Shown here: positions 61,561 to 64,000 of the stretch, piece after piece
How positions within the stretch are numbered: position 1 is the stretch's first letter
Layout: every line of letters starts with the position of its first letter
NCBI RefSeq assembly: GCF_017916325.1
Contig: NC_090161.1
Coordinates: 62,001-126,000 of the forward strand
Reading direction: 5' to 3'
DNA from: Leishmania martiniquensis
Taxonomy: Eukaryota > Euglenozoa > Kinetoplastea > Trypanosomatida > Trypanosomatidae
DNA: 64,000 nucleotides
Made by a program: the position numbers and the translations under genes
The notes under the pieces: generated by a model
Databases searched by the model: none
The model's input: only the letters and a program-made list of their open reading frames with translations
What the model was told of the DNA's origin: nothing

Positions 61561-62349
61561 CGTGAGGGGGCAGGGACGCTAGGGGGCAACGGTGGAGCTG
61601 CGCAGCGTATCATCGAAACTCGGCACGATCGCTACCAGAAGCCTCATTGTTGCAGGAATCCAATGCGCAGAGAAGTGCCCCGTGCACAGCTGAGCGCGCA
61701 TGGCCTCCTGTCAACCCCCCCCCTTAGGTGACTGTTCCCCTCCAGGGGGTACCATGCCCCGAAGGAGCTCTTGTCGGAGCATGTCGCATCCCGTTGCGCA
61801 AGGGCAGGAGACGTCGGTTTGGCACCTAAGGCTGACCTCGAGGTTCGCAGTCCGCGCACTTCATGCTTGCCTCCTCCTTCCCACCAGTTGTCACTGCCGA
61901 CCATGCCGCCTTGTCGAACGCTGCCGTTGTGTTCCCTGTAGCGGTAGCAGCACACCGAAATGAGAGGTGCCCACTCGGTGGGCCGATCGCGCCACGACAG
62001 TGCGCCAATAGGTGCCGCAGCACGCTTTCGTCCTTCGCCATGGTAGAATGCGCGCAGAAAGCCGTGGAGATGGGATAAGGTGCCCGTAGCACCAGCCGTG
62101 CGTGCGCGTTCACGCCGTCACTGGCCAACTTCTCTTGGCCGTGACTTCCTGAGCAGAGCAGATGATGAAGAGGACGTGAAGGGTTATGCGCAGCCGTCGA
62201 AGCTACAGAACGAGGGAGAGCAAGCGGCGGTTCTCATGAAAGGAGTGAATCCGCCAGTTCACTTAGCCTTCGCCCCCCCAACCTTAAGATGCTGACGAGG
62301 CTCAGGACCTGAGGAGGCTGCCGTGAAAGAAACATGCGACGGGGCCTGA

Positions 62350-62381
62350 ATGTGTGTGTGTGTGCGTGCGTGCGCGCGCGC
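62350..62381. repeat. alternating purine-pyrimidine (GT/GC)n tract
   Basis: A 32-nt run of TG/TGCG/CG steps, a potential Z-DNA former, in the 3' UTR region of the pseudouridine synthase gene. Confidence 0.85.
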
Positions 62382-62562
62382 ATTGATGCGGCTGCTGCGT
62401 CTTTCCACTGATTACGAGCGCTGTACTGAGGTGTACCATCACATAGAGGCCCATCGCTCAAACTTAAGGTATTTCCGTGCGCACAGATGTCATGGGCGTC
62501 TGGGAGGGCCAAACGCGAAAGCGGAGCAGACGAGACGAAGGGTATCAGTCACTCATCGCTGG

Positions 62563-64000
62563 TCAGCTGCGGTGGTTTCGCGGTGGCGGTGCAACACCGT
62601 CGTCACTGTTCCCGACGTCCCCCTCGCTACCGACGTCTCCACCACCCGTCAAAGTCTTCCTTGGCGCGTTGCCGTACTCCCAGAGTCGAGCCCGCTTCCA
62701 GCAGCTTACGAAATAGGCTTGGCGCTGCGCCGATGCCTCCAGGGGGGTGTCTGCCACGTACACCCAGCCATCCTCGCCGCCCTCTGGTACCCCCCCGCTA
62801 CCCATTTCTTCACTGGGTGCCACCGATGCGACATCAGCGGCGATCGCGGCCTGCTTCGTTGTGGCTTCCGTCGTGCTGGTATCGCTCACATCCACCTCGC
62901 CCGCCTTGCTTGCCTCAGTCTCCATGGATGATGCCACGGCCGCCTCGCAGCGAGCGGCGCACGATTTTTTATTCTTCACCTCACGCAATGCCTTGCAGTC
63001 CGGGTCCAGCCGAATAGGCCGCACATTCCAGTTGTGGACTCGTAGAAGCCTCAGGAACACTGTCATTTCACTGCTGGCCGGCCACGGGATGCGCGTGGGC
63101 AGCACCGGTCTGTACTCTTTCATTTCGGAGAGGTGCGCATCCTCGACAGCAGTGTGCGGGCGGGTCGCCTCCAGAGCGCGATCGCGCGCCGCGAGGATAT
63201 CGTCCAGGGGCGGCATCGCGTTGAGATCGACGTCCACGATGTCCGCTGCTATTTTGTGGAACGCAAAGGCCTCTGCCGCCTCACCAACTGCGCCGTCCCA
63301 GGAGGCCTGTACCGTTGTGAGACGGCCAGGCTGTCCATGGTCGGCGCCGCCGATGGAACGGTCGTACCCGTGATAGGTAGACTGGGCGAGGTACAGGTAC
63401 GGCCCTGGCGCCAGCGGTGTAGTAACACGCCGCTCAGGCGAAAGCGCGTCCTTGAGGACAGATTCACTAGCGCCACGACACACGGCCAGCAGCGATCCAA
63501 CGACCTTGCGTATCATGTTTAGCAGGAACGAGCCGCCCTCGATCTGGAAGAAGAGGAACGGCAGTACGGTCACGTCGGGTGGGAGTCGCACGTGAGGGGT
63601 GGCGCTGGCGACGCTAAAAGCCGTCGTGGCAGAATCTGCGGACCCGCAGCCGTTCGAGACATCGGCCGCGGCGGGCATTGGTGGAGGATAGCTGCGCAGG
63701 TTCCTGTCGTACTCTGCCCAACTCTCGCCGTGCAGTGGCACCGGCGCCTCGTCCGCAGCGCCGCCACTAGTCGCACACGAGAAGAAAAATAGCCGTGGAC
63801 AAACCTCGCTGCGGTAGATGACACGAAGCGCCTCGTCCTCCGTTGGCTCGATCGCCTTCGCGCTCGTACCAGAGCGGTTCGAGTCAATATCGACGGAGAA
63901 GTTGTGATAACGGCGAGCCCCTGTGAAGTGCGTACGCAGGATGTGGTTGCACAGATCTGTGTTCTCTCGCAGGTCACACAGCCAGGACAGTGGCCGCGCC
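62563..64000 (-). CDS. tRNA pseudouridine synthase, PUS1/TruA-like (partial, 5' end beyond window)
   Basis: 478 codons are visible and the frame remains open to the right edge, so the start and probably the catalytic Asp region lie outside the window. At the left of the visible part (right end of the window), THFTGARRYHNFS matches the TruA/PUS1 THxFxNFT element. FFQIEGGSFLLNMIRKVVGSLL is the family's second conserved block (FxIxGxSFLxxMIRKMVG). After it comes an unusually long, acidic, Ser/Thr/Ala-rich tail (about 250 residues) with little recognisable structure. PUS1 enzymes modify tRNA positions 27/28 and others and some mRNA sites. A Met inside the visible part at 63741 is not the start, because homologous sequence continues upstream. 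Confidence 0.88.
   Translation of the reverse strand, partial: ARPLSWLCDLRENTDLCNHILRTHFTGARRYHNFSVDIDSNRSGTSAKAIEPTEDEALRVIYRSEVCPRLFFFSCATSGGAADEAPVPLHGESWAEYDRNLRSYPPPMPAAADVSNGCGSADSATTAFSVASATPHVRLPPDVTVLPFLFFQIEGGSFLLNMIRKVVGSLLAVCRGASESVLKDALSPERRVTTPLAPGPYLYLAQSTYHGYDRSIGGADHGQPGRLTTVQASWDGAVGEAAEAFAFHKIAADIVDVDLNAMPPLDDILAARDRALEATRPHTAVEDAHLSEMKEYRPVLPTRIPWPASSEMTVFLRLLRVHNWNVRPIRLDPDCKALREVKNKKSCAARCEAAVASSMETEASKAGEVDVSDTSTTEATTKQAAIAADVASVAPSEEMGSGGVPEGGEDGWVYVADTPLEASAQRQAYFVSCWKRARLWEYGNAPRKTLTGGGDVGSEGDVGNSDDGVAPPPRNHRS

Larger units (their letters stand above)
60177..62562. other. long (2.4 kb) intergenic region, 3' UTR of the pseudouridine synthase gene
   Basis: No credible gene. 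Several 100-140-codon minus-strand frames are present but lack motifs. The region carries a candidate repeat block (60590-61560) and an alternating GT/GC tract (62350-62381). Confidence 0.6.

Noticed and set aside
62156..62215. GATGATGA resembling a box C of a C/D snoRNA on the plus strand
   Set aside because: No convincing box D or terminal stem was found and the strand is opposite to transcription.
63868..63890. GGTTCGAGTC, resembling a tRNA B box
   Set aside because: It lies inside the coding frame of the pseudouridine synthase, with no matching A box or cloverleaf in the flanks.
1..64000. CRISPR arrays, prokaryotic insertion sequences, rRNA genes
   Set aside because: No regularly spaced direct repeats, transposase genes or rRNA-like segments were seen; the genome is eukaryotic (kinetoplastid).

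Overview
The window is nuclear DNA from a trypanosomatid, almost certainly a Leishmania or a very close relative. The reasons are the GC-rich, intron-less genes all on one strand, the long pyrimidine-rich intergenic regions with spliced-leader acceptor signals, many (GT)n and (CA)n tracts, degenerate SIDER-like retroposons, and kinetoplastid-specific genes (RET2, SIR2RP1, an eIF4E-6 isoform, DHCH1). From memory, SIR2RP1, eIF4E-6 and DHCH1 lie close together and in this order at the start of Leishmania chromosome 26, so this is probably the syntenic block. The SIR2 protein differs visibly from the L. major and L. infantum versions I recall, which suggests another subgenus or sister genus (inference).

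Layout: every supported gene is on the minus strand, so the window is one uninterrupted piece of a polycistronic transcription unit read from right to left, with no strand switch. From left to right: a SIDER-like region (1-1612), Pelota, SIR2RP1, an LDAH-like lipid hydrolase, an unknown protein, eIF4E-6, a large HEAT-like protein, an unknown 674-aa protein, a mitochondrial double-GTPase EngA, a possibly myristoylated 198-aa protein, a CFIm25/NUDT21-like cleavage factor, an M1 aminopeptidase broken by one TAG codon, an ankyrin-PFK-2/FBPase-2 pseudo-bifunctional protein, DHCH1 (folate), a mitotic cyclin, a membrane-anchored nucleoside-hydrolase-like protein, VPS52, a very large unknown protein (about 1816-1849 aa), a TPR protein, IST1, RET2 (U-insertion editing TUTase), ALKBH8, a small zinc-ribbon protein, and a PUS1/TruA-like pseudouridine synthase that runs off the right edge.

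Many genes act on RNA: ribosome rescue (Pelota), cap binding (eIF4E-6), 3'-end formation (CFIm25), mitochondrial editing (RET2), tRNA wobble modification (ALKBH8) and pseudouridylation (PUS1-like). They share a transcript, but kinetoplastid polycistrons are generally not functional operons, so I infer no pathway from the adjacency. Regulation is expected to be post-transcriptional. I mark trans-splice acceptors where an AG-poor, pyrimidine-rich stretch leads into the first AG before a start codon; these also guided start choice.

I found no self-contained new multi-gene system. The most notable signals are the nonsense codon inside the zinc-binding motif of an otherwise intact M1 aminopeptidase, three proteins with replaced catalytic or binding residues (PFK-2/FBPase-2, nucleoside hydrolase-like, eIF4E-6), an LDAH-like mRNA with a predicted 2-nt 5' UTR, the giant unknown protein, and a SIDER-like pair plus another candidate repeat block in 3' UTR regions.
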